A DNA stretch of 64,000 nucleotides, from positions 20,775,001 to 20,839,000 of the forward strand of contig CM020509.1 in the NCBI GenBank assembly GCA_009823395.1. Reading direction: 5' to 3'. The notes beneath the pieces were generated by a model. That model made no database searches, had not been told where the DNA came from, and saw only the letters and a list, made by a program, of their open reading frames with translations. Positions 43,800-55,289 of the stretch are shown in pieces. The DNA is from Thamnaconus septentrionalis. Lineage: Eukaryota > Chordata > Actinopteri > Tetraodontiformes > Monacanthidae. Each line of letters starts with the position of its first letter. Within the stretch, counting starts at the first letter, position 1. The translations under genes were made by a program, and so were the position numbers.

Positions 43800-46092
43800 T
43801 CATTGTTATCATCAATTTGTGTGTTACACACAGTCGGTTGTAAATACATTGTATATAGGATATCACAACATAAAGGCAATACCACTAGAAGCAACTGCAT
43901 GGTATGTTGAGAAGTGAGAATAGTCAGCTTTTAAACAGACGCAATGATTTGCGTTCTCTTATATTTATGGGTAGATTGTTCCAGTCTGATGGGACTTTGT
44001 ACTTAAAGGCACATCTGCCAATTAAAGGGAAAAAAGGGTTGTTGCATGTTTCTGAGAGGGTATGAAGATGTATAAGGTATCAGATATTGTTTTAAGTAAG
44101 ATGGATAACTAAAGTGAAAACATTTAAAGATTAATTGATACCAGTGGTATTGTCCTCTTGAGTTGATTGGTAACCAGTTTAATGTCTTATACATGGAGCA
44201 GTGGTGAGTTCGGTATGGGCACCTTAAGACAAATTGACAGAGATTATTAAGGTTGAAGATACGAATCATAGGTGTTCTGGTAGACAACATCAGCATAATC
44301 TAAAATGGGTAATAACAGTTGTGTGACCATTTTCCTAGTTTGTAGATTGAAACAGTTCATGGAGTGTAATTTATTTGTGATGGACTCAATATGATGCTTG
44401 AAAGTGAGCAATGGGTCGATCCAGCGGCTGAGGTGTTTGAATGAGGTCACCTGTTCAAGGGGTGAACCATCATTAAAAGAATTGGTAAGATCTGGGCTAT
44501 AACCAAGGCCTAATCTGGAGCTAAACAACATTCAACAGGATTTCTTTTTGTTTAGTAATAGTTTATTTGATAATAACCAGTTCTGAACAGCGGAAAACTG
44601 ACATTCCAGGGATCCCTCAATTATAGACGTATTATTGCCAGATGCGTATATTGCTATGTCGTCAACGTATAAATGTATTTGACAGTTAGAGCTAATTTTT
44701 GGGATGTCATTAATAAAAATGGAGAAAAGAAGCAGTCCAAGGGATGAGCCTTGTGGTACTCCTTTCTCTACAATTACGTAGTCTGATTGATTTCCAGTGA
44801 AGTTAACGCACTGACGTCTGTCATGAAGATATGAGTTCAACCAAAGGAGAGAATTTCAGGAGATACCAATTGAGTAGAGTTTGTCGAGTAGTAGATAGTG
44901 ATCAACAATGTCAAAAGCTTTAGTAACATCCAGAAAAATTGCACCAGTGAGTTGTCCATTTTCAGAAGCTGTAAATATATCATTTGTGAACTTAAGTAGA
45001 GCTGTCATGGTTGAGAAGTTTGGTCTGAAACCGGGCTGGCATGAAGACAGAATATTGCATTCAGTAAACATAGTGTGATAATTGTTTGAACATTAGCTTT
45101 TCAAAAGAAATTGTAATGGGATTAATAATGGAGATTGGGCGGTATTTATTAACGTCATTTGGATCACATCCCTTACGTAATGGAGTAACTATGACGCTTT
45201 TCCAAGCTGAAGGGAGGGAACAAGTTAGTAATGGAAGGTTGTATAGATCACAGAGGGACGACATTAAAATACGGGCTGCTAGCTTAATGAATTTTGTCTC
45301 AATGCCATCTGGGCCAAATCCACCAGATGACGGTGGAACACAGTCCTCTTTCAGTTCATTGATTGCATGTTGTACTTCAACCAGATATATCTTATGGAAA
45401 GAGAAACAAGAGTTTCTACAGGGAGAGCTAGAAGAGGAGATAGGAGCTTCAGATGGATCAAACACAAGAGAGTTACCAACAGAAGGGAAGTGCAGATTAA
45501 AAATGTTGGAGATAGTTCGTGGATCTTGAATGATTTCATTGTTGTGGCAAATTTTGGTGGTGATATTTTTGTTTGATTTGTTAAGAAGTTTATTAACCTC
45601 AGCACTGTTTAGGGTTGTGCATATTTTCAGAAAGTTGATTTTTACAGTAGTCTAATTTAGCATTACGTGCTTTCATCTAACATACGTTTCTTTAAAGTCT
45701 ATATTTTTCCCAATCAGCAGCATCTTTAGTTTCCCTTTAACTCATCCACATTTTATCCTGTCATTTAAAAAGGTTTACCAGGTCAGAATTGATCCAGGAA
45801 AGATGTTTACCTTTAGCTTTAATTTCCCTCCAGGGGGAGTGTTTGTCAATCACATTTGTAACTTCAGAATAAAAATAATTCCAGGCATCTTAAGTATGAA
45901 GTATAAGTTGAAATCTGTCCCAGTTAATTGTAATAAAGTCATGTATAAATTTATCAGTATTATTGTTTTTACTTTGCCTAACTCTACTGAGTTTTGGAGG
46001 AAGGTTCAAAGATTTCATTTTCCACACGCAGTAAATTGCAGAGTGATCACTAAAGCAGTCTCAGAATATAATTTATGTTAAAAGGAATTCAC
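43800..46092 (-). mobile_element. APE-type LINE, 5'-truncated, minus strand
   Basis: Reading leftward, the remnant begins near 46045 with the end of an endonuclease (SDHSAIYCVWKMKSL in the corrected reading). It passes a linker with an MHNPKQ box at about 45620. Reverse transcriptase follows: GFGPDGIETKFIKL (45400), a VTPLRKGCDPNDVNKYRPIS block (45180), an LSSCQPGFRPNFSTMTALL block (45050), VPQGSSLGLLLFSIFIND (44760) and the catalytic YVDD (44660). It ends with a C-terminal region over 44531-44003. Individual pieces stay open for 70-134 codons, with few frameshifts between them, so the copy is of moderate age. It belongs to a jockey/L2-like group by eye. Confidence 0.8.
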
Positions 46093-46098
46093 TTGTCA

Positions 46099-46662
46099 TG
46101 CCCAGTTCACACTGGACGCGGAAGCGCCGCGAAGCGGCGCGCGCCATCCGTTTCGCATCGTGCTCTATTTTGTGCGCGAGCCGCGAGCGATCCGCGTTAA
46201 TTGGAAAGGAAGTCGCTCAAAGAAAAACGGAAAAATCTGTTTAATTTTCAAAATGGACATTTCAAAAGAAAATACCGCGAATGACAAATACGATCATATA
46301 TGTGTTTGTTGTATTTGTCAGTATCTTGTAGTGGAGTGCGAGAGAGATGAAACGCGAGAGTGAGCCAGGGAGTGGTGGGCTGGCTACGGGATGGGTTTGG
46401 GTGTCACAAACAAACAGGGGAAGATCGAGAGAGAAGAGGCAGAGAGGATTTGTTGCGAAGTCAAGATGGGCAAGATGTAAAATTGATCTTGGAAGTGGAG
46501 AAGTAGATGGATGGGATCGTCTGCATGGGAGTAAACAGCAGCTGAGCAGAAGCGCCTGTCGACCGTCGCGGAGCCGTGCGCATCTGGTGAGCCAGAGGGC
46601 TGCAGCTTCCTTCCGATTTTCGTAGGCGCGGCACTTCCGCCTCCAGTGTGAACCCAGCCTTA
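46099..46662. mobile_element. GC-ended MITE with ~25-bp inverted ends
   Basis: Left end GCCCAGTTCACACTGGACGC; right end GCCTCCAGTGTGAACCCAGC. The inner ends add GGAAGCGCCGCG and CGCGGCACTTCC. It abuts the 5' break of the LINE. A short frame near 46252-46360 has cysteine pairs (CVCCIC) but is not identifiable. Ends of this type occur on fish PIF/Harbinger-like elements, from memory. Confidence 0.65.
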
Positions 46663-47235
46663 TAGTTCTAGTTGTTGCTGCTTAAAGTGGAGCTATTTGA
46701 ACTATGCTGGTATGTACTTCAATAAAAAAAAAACTGGATCATATCTTAGAGGGAGATTATTTGAGAGTGCCTGGACTTTGGGGTCACTGTTTAGTACATT
46801 TTCACGACAAGAAAAATGAAAATGTAGAAAATAACATTGGCTATTGTTAATAAAAGTGTAAACATCCAATAATGGTTCATTGGTCAGAACTATGACTGAT
46901 TACAGTTCAGTTGTGCTGCAGTTGATAAAAATCTAATTTGTACTATTGACAGTAGCAAAGCCTATCAAAATGATCCAGATGCTCATGCTAGAACTCTGGT
47001 AGGGTCACAACTTTTAATTTAGTTTAATTTTTCCAAAATTATCAACAAGTGTATTATTTCTTTAATGGCCCAAAACCTATGAGTAAATGAGTTGAATCAG
47101 TACTTTTACCAGACTTTTACCACAAGTATCTGTACTTTTAGGGTGGAGAGAGAATGTGAATAATCTTGCCTCAACATCTGGTTGGCAACTGCTTGGTTTA
47201 TTCGGCGCTCTGACGTTCTTGTTAGCTCCGGTAAG

Positions 47236-47269
<34 letters not shown>

Positions 47270-47349
47270 CCGGACTTCCACTTGTCTGACACCACTCAGT
47301 GCGTCACTATAATCCATATTGCCGGAAACTTGTGCAATTGTTCCATGTT
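46663..47349. other. Non-coding spacer with (TAC)n repeat
   Basis: No gene recognised. A (TAC)n tract of 11 units lies at 47236-47270. Confidence 0.5.
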
Positions 47350-47357
47350 GTGTAGAG

Positions 47358-48721
47358 CAGGGGTCATCAACCTTTTTGAACATGAAAACTACCTCATGGG
47401 TACTTTTTCATACAAAGGGCTACCAGTTTGCTAAACTCTGTTGAAATAACATGTTTTCTCAGCCTTTAGTTATATAATATTATTAATGATACTCATCTAT
47501 ATGAAGACACTAATTATGTTAAATTCTCACAATAATTATTTGCAAATACTTCATGTATAATAAAATATTTTTAATCATTTGATTTTCAAGATATTGACAT
47601 TTTCTAATCTATATAAATGGAAGTGTGATTACAAAAGAATAGCAACAGCAAAAAATAACATTTTGGATGCAGCTCACTAAGGGGCTTTTTATACGGAGAC
47701 AGATATTTTCTCAAAACTGCACATTTTCGAAAACGCTCTTAAAAAAAAACCTGTTTACATGAAGCCGTCTTCAAAAATTTTCCAGTTTACACGGAAACAC
47801 TGGAAATGACTGAAAACAATGTAGTACCTAAGCCTGGCCTGGTGTGGTGCCGCAGTTAAGTTTAATTATTAATATTATTTTCTTATTAATAATTATTAAT
47901 AAGAAAAAGAACGCCTGGGGCATGCCGTGTTTCAAGAAGCAGTAGCTCGCCTTGCTAACATTAGCGCCACTCAGAACAAAAAGAAAGTTCAGTCATGAAA
48001 AGACTCTGTGAATAAGCAACTGACTTGAACTTTTACTTGGAGTTACTTTAGAACACGGAGCCTTAAATGTTCCATGTTAAGGTTGACTGGGAGTCGTGCC
48101 AGTAAAAGTTCAGTAACATTTTTGTAATTTGGGTTTCCTGCCTCAATATCCCAGTCCGCCGAGCCAAAAGAAAATCAATAAAGGGACAGGAGGTTTGCAA
48201 ATCGCTTCCGTTGTTTTAGTTTTCACTTTACACACAATCCACGATCGATCCACGAGCACCGTGTGCTATTGTTCACTATTGTTTGCAGTTTGTTGTAGTG
48301 GAGTTTAATGGGGAGACTGCAGGCTGATCATTAGTAGCAGTAACAAGTCCGTTGCCTGACGTCGCTGTTGTGAGTCGTCGTATGCACCTCGCGGTCGTTC
48401 AGGTTGCAGGGTAGGGGTGGGGTTTAGAGCTGTGACATCAGCGTTTCCAAAAAAGATCAGTTTCGGCGTTTGGACAAATGCGGGCAAGGTGGCGTTATTT
48501 AAACTTATCCACCCTGAGGAGCGTTTTTGAAAATGTGTGGTTTCGGTTTTTGTAGTTTCAGTGAAAACGCCGGCTTTGTGTAAACGCAATGTTGAACCGA
48601 CTTAATATTTCTACGTTTTATAACCGGGGCAACTTGTGCTATTTTTAGAATAGGCGTGCAGGCGACTCATGGAGTCCTTTCGGGCTGCCTGGTGCCTGCG
48701 GGCACGGCGTTGGTGACCCCT
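47358..48721. mobile_element. hAT-type non-autonomous element, host of a nested repeat
   Basis: Starts CAGGGGTCATCAACCTTTTT and ends GGCGTTGGTGACCCCTG. Flanks GTGTAGAG (47350-47357) and GTCTAGAG (48722-48729) differ at one of eight bases. The central 0.9 kb (about 47685-48605) is a different repeat inserted into it. Confidence 0.8.
47685..48605. mobile_element. Nested interspersed repeat
   Basis: The left part has CTTTTTATACGGAGACAG and AAAACGCTC. The right part has GGCGTTATTTAAACTTATCC, then GAAAACGCCGGCTTTGTGTAA. The ends are loosely inverted. 47895-48080 is shared with 30985-31260. The element type is unknown to me. Confidence 0.5.
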
Positions 48722-48826
48722 GGTCTAGAGTATAAAATAAAATGCGATATATTTTTTAACGCTGTCATTTTTTTTACGAGTTAATTATCAAATTAATGCA
48801 ATAACGTTCTGACCCATATACACACA

Positions 48827-50082
48827 CAGTGGGGCAAAAAAAGCAGCAATGGTCAAGACCAAACAGCTGTCTAAGGAAACCAGGGACAAGATTGTACCAC
48901 TGCAAGACTGGGATGAGCCAAGCTACAATAGGCAAGCAGCTTGGCGAGAAGAGATTAACTGTTGTCGTAATTATTAGAAAATAGAATAAATACAAAATCA
49001 CTGACAATCTCCCTTGACCTGGGGCTCCATGCAAGATCTCAACTCGTGTGGTACAAGTGATCTTGAAAACGGTGAAGAAACAGCCCAAAATTACACAGGG
49101 GGTGCAATGACCAGTTCAGAGAGCTGGGACCACAGTAACAAAGATTATGATTAGTAACACACTGCATCGTCATGGATTAAAATCCTGCAGTGCTTGAAAA
49201 GTCTCCCTGCTTAAGCCAGCACATGTCCAGGGCCCATGTAAAGCTTGCCAGAGACCATCTGGATGATCCAGAGGAAGACTGGGAGAATGTCATGTGGTCA
49301 GAGACCGAAATGGAACTTTTTAGTATAAACGCCACTCGACCTGTTTGGAGGGGTGAAGAACACCGAGTCGCATCCCAACAACAGCATACCCACTGTGCAG
49401 CATGGGAGTTGGAAACATTATGCTTTGGGGCTGCTTTTCTGCGAAGGGGACGGACCGAGTAATCCGCATTAAGGAAAGGATGAATGGATGTGTCGTGAGA
49501 TTCAGATTCTGGGCAAACACCTCCTACCATCATTGAGAGCATTGAGGATGAAACGTGGCTGGATCTTCCAGCATGACAATGATCCCAAACACGCCGCCCA
49601 GGCAACGAAGGAGTGGCTACGTAAAAAGCATTTCAAGGTTCTGGAGTGGCGTAAGCCAGTCTCCGGACCTCAATCCAATAGAGGATATGTGGAGGGAGTT
49701 GAAAGTCGGTGCTGCCCTGTGACAGCCCCAAAACATCACAGCTCTTGAGAAGATCTGCATGAAAGAATAGGCCGAAATACCGGCTACAGTGTGTGCAAAC
49801 CTGACCGACAGAAAATGTTGACCTCTGTCATTGCCAACAAGGGTTACATTACGAAGTACTGAGGGGAACTTTTGTTATTGATCAAATTCTTATTTTCTCC
49901 ATCATTATACAAATGAATTCTTTATAAATCATACAATATAATTTCCTGGATTTTTTTTTTTTTTTGCATCCTGTCTCTCACAGTTGAAGTGTACTGATGG
50001 TGAACATTCCAGACCTCTCTCAACTTTTGAAGTGGGACAACTTGCAGAATTGGTGGCTGCCAAAAACTTCTTTGCCCCACTG
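48827..50082 (+). mobile_element. Tc1-like transposon, inactive
   Basis: Short inverted ends CAGTGGGGCAAAAAAAG and CTTCTTTGCCCCACTG bound a decayed transposase gene. The right flank is TTTA rather than a clean TA, and the left TA is lost, consistent with age. Confidence 0.85.
48849..49862 (+). pseudogene. Tc1 transposase pseudogene
   Basis: Starts MVKTKQLSKETRDKIV and ends near NKGYITKY with a stop at 49860. Frames shift repeatedly. The middle frame (49190-49462) has an HVKLARDHLDDPEEDWENVMW block followed by SETEMELF. The next (49488-49748) has [14 protein letters not shown], and then [11 protein letters not shown] in another frame. In Tc1 elements the three catalytic residues are the D of the WSDE box, the D of HDNDPKH and the E of LNPIE. 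Here the WSDE box reads WSET, as if a codon has been lost, so the first D is missing while the other two positions remain. At about 340 codons overall it has normal length. The helix-turn-helix region near 48900-49000 is scrambled by deletions. Confidence 0.85.
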
Positions 50083-50100
50083 TTTATGTAGAGACACAGA

Positions 50101-50122
50101 TGTGTGTGTACGCGCACGCACA

Positions 50123-50158
<36 letters not shown>
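50101..50158. repeat. (TG)/(TA) microsatellite
   Basis: TG units then about 13 TA units. Confidence 0.9.
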
Positions 50159-50196
50159 AGATAATACCATTTTTTTTTTCTGTCTTCCATCAGCAG

Positions 50197-50231
50197 GACT
50201 TGGATCCTGACTCAACCAGGTGGATTTTCAG
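50197..50231 (+). CDS. Candidate 35-nt exon of an unidentified gene
   Basis: Preceded by a T-rich tract and TCTTCCATCAGCAG, and followed by a strong donor CAG|GTGAGT. One frame reads DLDPDSTRWIFR without a stop. It would join in frame to the candidate exon at 36187-36230, giving TATQ followed by DLDPDST. The gene is not recognised, and strong splice signals around a short open segment can arise by chance. Confidence 0.3.
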
Positions 50232-51640
50232 GTGAGTCGTCTTTTTGTGAACGAACCGCTGAGCCTCCACTCCACTCCACTTCCTGTCCTCTTCACATTG
50301 CCACCTTCCACAGCACAGCATCCATTATTTAAAACACACAACAGGAAATAAAAGAAAAGACAGAGAGAGAGAAAAACGATCTTTGCAGACTCTTTTCCTC
50401 TGAGCGAAACCTCGGCACACGAAGCCTGCAGCAAATTGTGCGACTGAATTGCACTGTGAACAAAACAACTCATCAGCTCACACGCACACACACACAGACA
50501 CACACAGGTGGTGTGGCAGACACACTTTCTGTTGTGGTGTCGCCGTGAGAAGTTGGAAAACTGATTTGTCAGGGCGAAACGAATCAATGAGTCATTTCAT
50601 ACAGCCTGAGTTTTTTTGTTTGATACGTTTTTACACAAACTATTGCAGTGTGTCGGACGTGCCGGGTTTTCTCTGGAAGTTGGATGCTACAGAACTCCGC
50701 TGCTAAATTGTGACTCACGTTTTTGTTCTGAACGGGTTCGTGTTCATAAACTCTATTTTTGGTTTGTGTGTGTGGAAGGTAAAAAGCCGGAATTAGCATC
50801 AGGCTAACAATGTAGCTTTGATCCTGACTCTCTTCTTTTTGTTTTTCCTTCAGGAAAAAAAAATATTATAATACTATAATACTAGCTAGCGGCAGGGCTG
50901 CGCCAGACTCATTTGAATGTATTTAAATTAGTCATTACGCGCAAAATGACACCCCCTTCTATGCAAATATGCCTCATTCATTGCACTCACATCCGCACGT
51001 GATTTGACAGACATGAAAACCGCCAGCCAAAACCAAGCGCAGTTTACATCTGTCAAGTGTTTCTGGCGTCAGAACGACTCTCTGATCATGAGGTGGGTGT
51101 ATATAGAAAAATATCACACATACACTCACACACACACATCTTATCAAATATAAAATCTATTTATTTATTTATTAAGAATGCAAACATTGATAAGTTACAA
51201 GTTGACTTACACTTAAAACCTGCACTTACTCGATCAGATCAGAAACTAGATAGCTAAAAATCACACTCAGGGGGTAGTTACTGTAAAATATATAACACAA
51301 TGAAATATATATAAATATACTGACGCGCCTTGACCACCTTCCAATCATGACTGCGGCCGTAATTCCTGGAGCGCCAGAGTTTCTCTTTGTGAAATCAGAC
51401 TACTTAAAATTAACTGAAGGTTCGGGTTCGTTCTTGCCGCAAAATAAACCACACTGGTATTCATATTGCAACATTCCTGACATGTGTTCAGTTTTGTATG
51501 TGTTCCACTGTTTCTTAATCTTTGTGTTGCTGTTCGTATGGGGCGAAGGTGCTATACTCCCCCGTTAAAGAGGATGACAGAGACCGGTGTCTGTATTGTG
51601 AAGACATACTGGATTTAGTTTTTCTGCGCTCAGGTGCTGC
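50232..51640. other. Non-coding spacer
   Basis: No gene recognised. Short AC tracts at 50480-50510 and 51120-51140. Confidence 0.45.
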
Positions 51641-51641
51641 T

Positions 51642-51645
51642 GCTG

Positions 51646-51694
<49 letters not shown>
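51642..51694. repeat. (TG)n microsatellite
   Basis: About 26 TG units. Confidence 0.97.
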
Positions 51695-51695
<1 letters not shown>

Positions 51696-51989
51696 CACTT
51701 CCTCTGCAGACGAGGAAGTAGCTTCACGGTGTTACACTGGAACGTTTCACATTTGTGAACAACTTCAGACGCTGTTAGCATCAGTCGCTAAAATTGTGAC
51801 TCCGCCGTCTGTCTGTTAGCATGAGGCTTCGGAGCAGCCGATGACTCCCCCCACTCCTGTGTTAGTTGTAGCATGACGCAGCACACTACATCTGATTAGC
51901 CACCGAGTCTGTTAGCATTATCGGTAGGAAGTTGCGCTCGTTAGCTCGTCATTCTACCCCTGGTCGACACCTGTTTTTCACCCACCACG

Positions 51990-52190
51990 CCTTCTACTTC
52001 CTGTCTGTGGCAACTACTTCCTGTCTGTTTTTGCCACTTCCTGTCTGTGGCAGCCACTCCCTGTCTGCTGTCACCACTTCCTGTCTGTTGTCACCACTTC
52101 CTGTCTGTGGCAGTCACTTCCTGTCTGTGGAAGCCACTACCTGTTTGTGGCAGCCACTCCCTCTCTGCTGTCGCTACTTCCAGTCTGTTG
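51990..52190. repeat. 20-bp tandem array of CACTTCCTGTCTGTGGCAGC
   Basis: About ten units. Most keep ACTTCCTG, an ETS-type binding core. Spacers alternate between GTGGCAGC and CTGTCACC. Confidence 0.9.
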
Positions 52191-52229
52191 CCTATGGAAG
52201 ATAATCAGTGCCATCTGGTTTTGAATCTG

Positions 52230-52480
52230 AATTTCTAATACTAAATTTTTCCAGCATCAAAACCAGACCTTGAATTTTGAGAACCATCAAATCTGTAGCA
52301 CTGAATTTTGTAATGCATATTTTGAAATAAATTCAGTGTAATACAAATTTGATGTCTCTCAATGTTCAGATTTTGAAAATTTGCACACAAAAAATTCAAC
52401 ATCTTCAAAAATTCTGTGAAAAAAATATTCAACTTTTAAAAAATTCAATACCAGTTCCTGCCAAGAGGGTGAAGCCATTT
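52230..52480. repeat. AT-rich interspersed repeat with TTCAAAATT motifs
   Basis: Recurrent TTTGAATTTTGA/AAAATTCAA text, as in a common fish repeat whose class I do not know. Confidence 0.4.
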
Positions 52481-52606
52481 GATGTGGCTGTTTAATTTGC
52501 TCCCAAAGCAATGTGAAAAGACCCCAAAAGCGCAAGAGCAATTAGTCCATATGCGTGCAGGACTGGGACGTAGAACTGCTCATGTGGATGAAAGCACAAC
52601 AAATGA

Positions 52607-52614
52607 AGAGGTGA
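52607..52614. repeat. Left target-site duplication of the large TIR element
   Basis: AGAGGTGA immediately left of GGTAACAC. The right copy, AGAGGGGA, differs at one base. Confidence 0.7.
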
Positions 52615-53394
52615 GGTAACACTTTATAATAAGTACACACTATTAAGCATTAGTTCAGCATTAGTTGAGCATTAATAAATACAGAATGCATCATTTATAA
52701 ATCATGTTTCTGACATAAGTTCTCATTAGTATGTAGTTTATAACATGTTTAACTCATCAATAACAAGCAAACTAATTGTGTTTTCGCAAATACTAAATGT
52801 TTCATTTATAAATCATGTTTCTGACATGAATACTGATTAGTATGTAGTTTATAAATACTGTTATAAATGTTTTACTCATCATTAATAAGCTCATCTGTAG
52901 CATGCTCAATGGTTAGAAATTGTGTTCATAAATGTTTTTATAAAAAACTTACAATTCTATTTTCCAATAGAGGGCCTATAAACAGTTATTAAATTAGCTA
53001 TTTATTAAATCTGGTACTTGCAAAGCAATTAGTACCCGTTAATTGAGTATTTTGTGTGAGCTCATCTAAAGTGAGCACGATCTATGCCTTATCAAGCGTT
53101 TGCAAATGAGATTTAAAGGCTGGCAATGCCTCAAGACTCACCAAAGTCTCAGTTGTCTTCCCAGACAAAGAAAAGACACAAAATAAAGGAATACAGAACA
53201 TATTGCACTTATTTTATTGCAACTTCTCAACTGTTCAAATGTTCAAAATCATTATCAAAAAAATAAAGTCAGTGTCATAATTCAAAAGAAATATGAAATA
53301 TTATCTCAAAGAACATTTTCAAAACTTTTTCAGACAGATAAAATAAATATACTAAACACAAGATAAAATAATACAGGAAATATAACTTCATGAT
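52615..53394 (+). repeat. Left terminal inverted repeat
   Basis: Inverted match to 60848-61507. Landmarks are GAGGGCCTATAAACAGTTATT (52973), CTCAAGACTCACCAAAGTCTC (53131) and GACAAAGAAAAGACACAAAAT (53165). It contains an extra internal duplication of about 120 bp near 52670-52840 (ATTTATAAATCATGTTTCTG occurs twice) that the right repeat lacks. On the minus strand it carries AATAAA at 53213-53218. Confidence 0.9.
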
Positions 53395-53639
53395 GCTACA
53401 AAAACAAAGTACACTGATTCCTTTGAATCTGTCTCAGCCATCTCCCACAGAAAGATAAATTCTTGCTAAGAACGGTAACACTGATTGCATATGACTAGTT
53501 GTACTTTTTGGAAATGTCATGAATCAGTCTGCCAAATGCACCATTGCGGTGTTTTTTTGTGGTTCCACTCAATAACTGAAAGGTGGTCAGATGATTGTAC
53601 AGGGGAGATGTTCTTCCTGCTGTGGCATCACTGCCTGAC

Positions 53640-55060
53640 GAACTTCTGCCGGTGCCATTGGGTCAGCTGCAGGGTCGTCAGCTGGAGACCGCTGTTCACT
53701 GATGTTTCGCCCCCTATACCAGTACACCTCCCGGCGGGGGGGCCGGTGGCTTGTTGGGGACGTCTCCCCGCCACCCCCTGCAGCTGCCTTTACAGTGGTG
53801 TTGATCCCGAACCGCTATCCCTCCTCCGGAGCCATAGCCAATGGCTCGATCTGTCTGCCTCTTCTCCCAGCTCCTTCACGGCTCTTCGCAGGTTTGCTCC
53901 TGCTACGCCTACATCCCTGAGCAGCTGGACTGCTGATCTGCCGACGAAGCCCCGGCACCCAACTTCCACGGGGTGAATCCTGGCTTTCCACCCAGACTCT
54001 TGGCACTCCGCTGCCAGCTCGGTGTACTTGAGGTACTTCCTCTCATGCGCTGTGGTCATGCCCTCTTCCCAGGGGATGGTGAGCTCGATCCGGAGGACCC
54101 TTTTTTCCACCGACGACCACATGACGATGTCTGGCCGGAGAGTAGTTGTTAGGATCTCTCTTGGGAAGACCAGCTGCTTTTTGAGGTCTACCATCATCTG
54201 CCATTCTTTCCCCGGGGTGAGGGTGTGCTGCCAGGCTTCACAAACCCGGTCACGGCTGGCTTTGTCACTGCAGGGGCACGGTTTGCTGCTACCCTCCCGC
54301 TCTCCAGGACCTCAGCCAGCTTGGACAAGACTTGGTCGTGCCACCTAAAGCGTCCCTGGGTCAGCGCCACCTTAGCGCCACACAGAGGACAGCTTACTTC
54401 CTCTCCAAACCATTGGGAGAGGTTCCGGGGGTATGGAAGAGTATCATAGGTCACTTTAAACAGGAAGCTAAGCCTGGCTTGTGGCATCCTCCAGATGTCT
54501 GCCTAGGTGATGTGCCTGTCTACAGCGGCTTCCCATCGTGTCCACGCCCCTTGGTTGCCCTGGGATATCGCCTTTTTGCTGCCTCTTGCTCGCTTTTGAC
54601 CAGAACTGCTGCGGCTCTCCCCAGCCTAGGCCGGCACGACTGGTCTGTACTGCCCCCAATCACCTCTCTGTGTCTCAGCGTTGAGACGGCGTGGTCTACC
54701 TCAGCCTGCGCCTTCCATTTACGGACTGTGCTGATGGTAACTTTTGCACTCCGTATGAGGGGGTCCGCTGAGTCTTTCAGCTCCAGTACGAGCCTTGCCT
54801 TCTCTTGCTTGTACCCTAGGGAGATTGGGCTTGAGCGGGAGCCTCACCATGTTCCGGCCAAAGAGGCCAAGCAGCGGGGTAGTCCCAGCCATTTGCGGAT
54901 TTAGCTGTTGGCAAGGCTGTCCATCCTGCTAACCGATGTTATGGGAATCTCGCTGATCTTTAGCGGCCACATCACCCGCTGGTCAAGAGTGTGCTGGTAG
55001 CACCACACTTTATGCTTCCCGGGCAGGTGGCTCTGCTCGTAAGGTAAAGTAAACTGTCAG
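53640..55060 (-). pseudogene. Non-LTR retrotransposon 3' region with nuclease-like domain
   Basis: Reading leftward: 54487-54194 has KVTYDTLPYPRNLSQWFG, then a zinc-knuckle-like CPLCGAK, then GRFRWHDQVLSKLAEVLE. 54197-53790 has PDIVMW, then RIELTIPWEE, then KYTELAAECQESGW, then VEVGCRGFVG and a WLWLRR end. The spacing PD...E..-PWE...VEVGCRGF resembles the restriction-like (PD-(D/E)XK) nuclease tail of fish non-LTR elements. The upstream part near 54700-55060 is more decayed, and no RT catalytic box is left. It is inserted in the TIR element and is older than or independent of its mobility genes. Confidence 0.6.
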
Positions 55061-55289
55061 TGCGATTTCCCCTAAGCCTCCAAGATCTGTTCCTTGTAGG
55101 ATCTGCAGGCCCTCTCAAGATGCTGAGTACGGGCACCAGTTTGGGGATCTACATACCACCTACTATGGTTGACAGTGTGATGGTTTTACCCTAGTGCAGA
55201 TATAACCGGTCTTGCTGCACACCACTTCGCCTTCAACCTCCGCGCTATGACCTCGCGAGAGTGATGACAGAACGCTGTGGAACTGCTTC

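Noticed and set aside
51990..52190. CRISPR-like repeat
   Set aside because: Same reason: 20-bp tandem units without spacers of constant length.
53640..55060. Nuclease-like gene as part of the TIR element's mobility machinery
   Set aside because: Its motifs belong to the 3' region of fish non-LTR retrotransposons and it is broken at several points. A separate insertion is the simpler reading.
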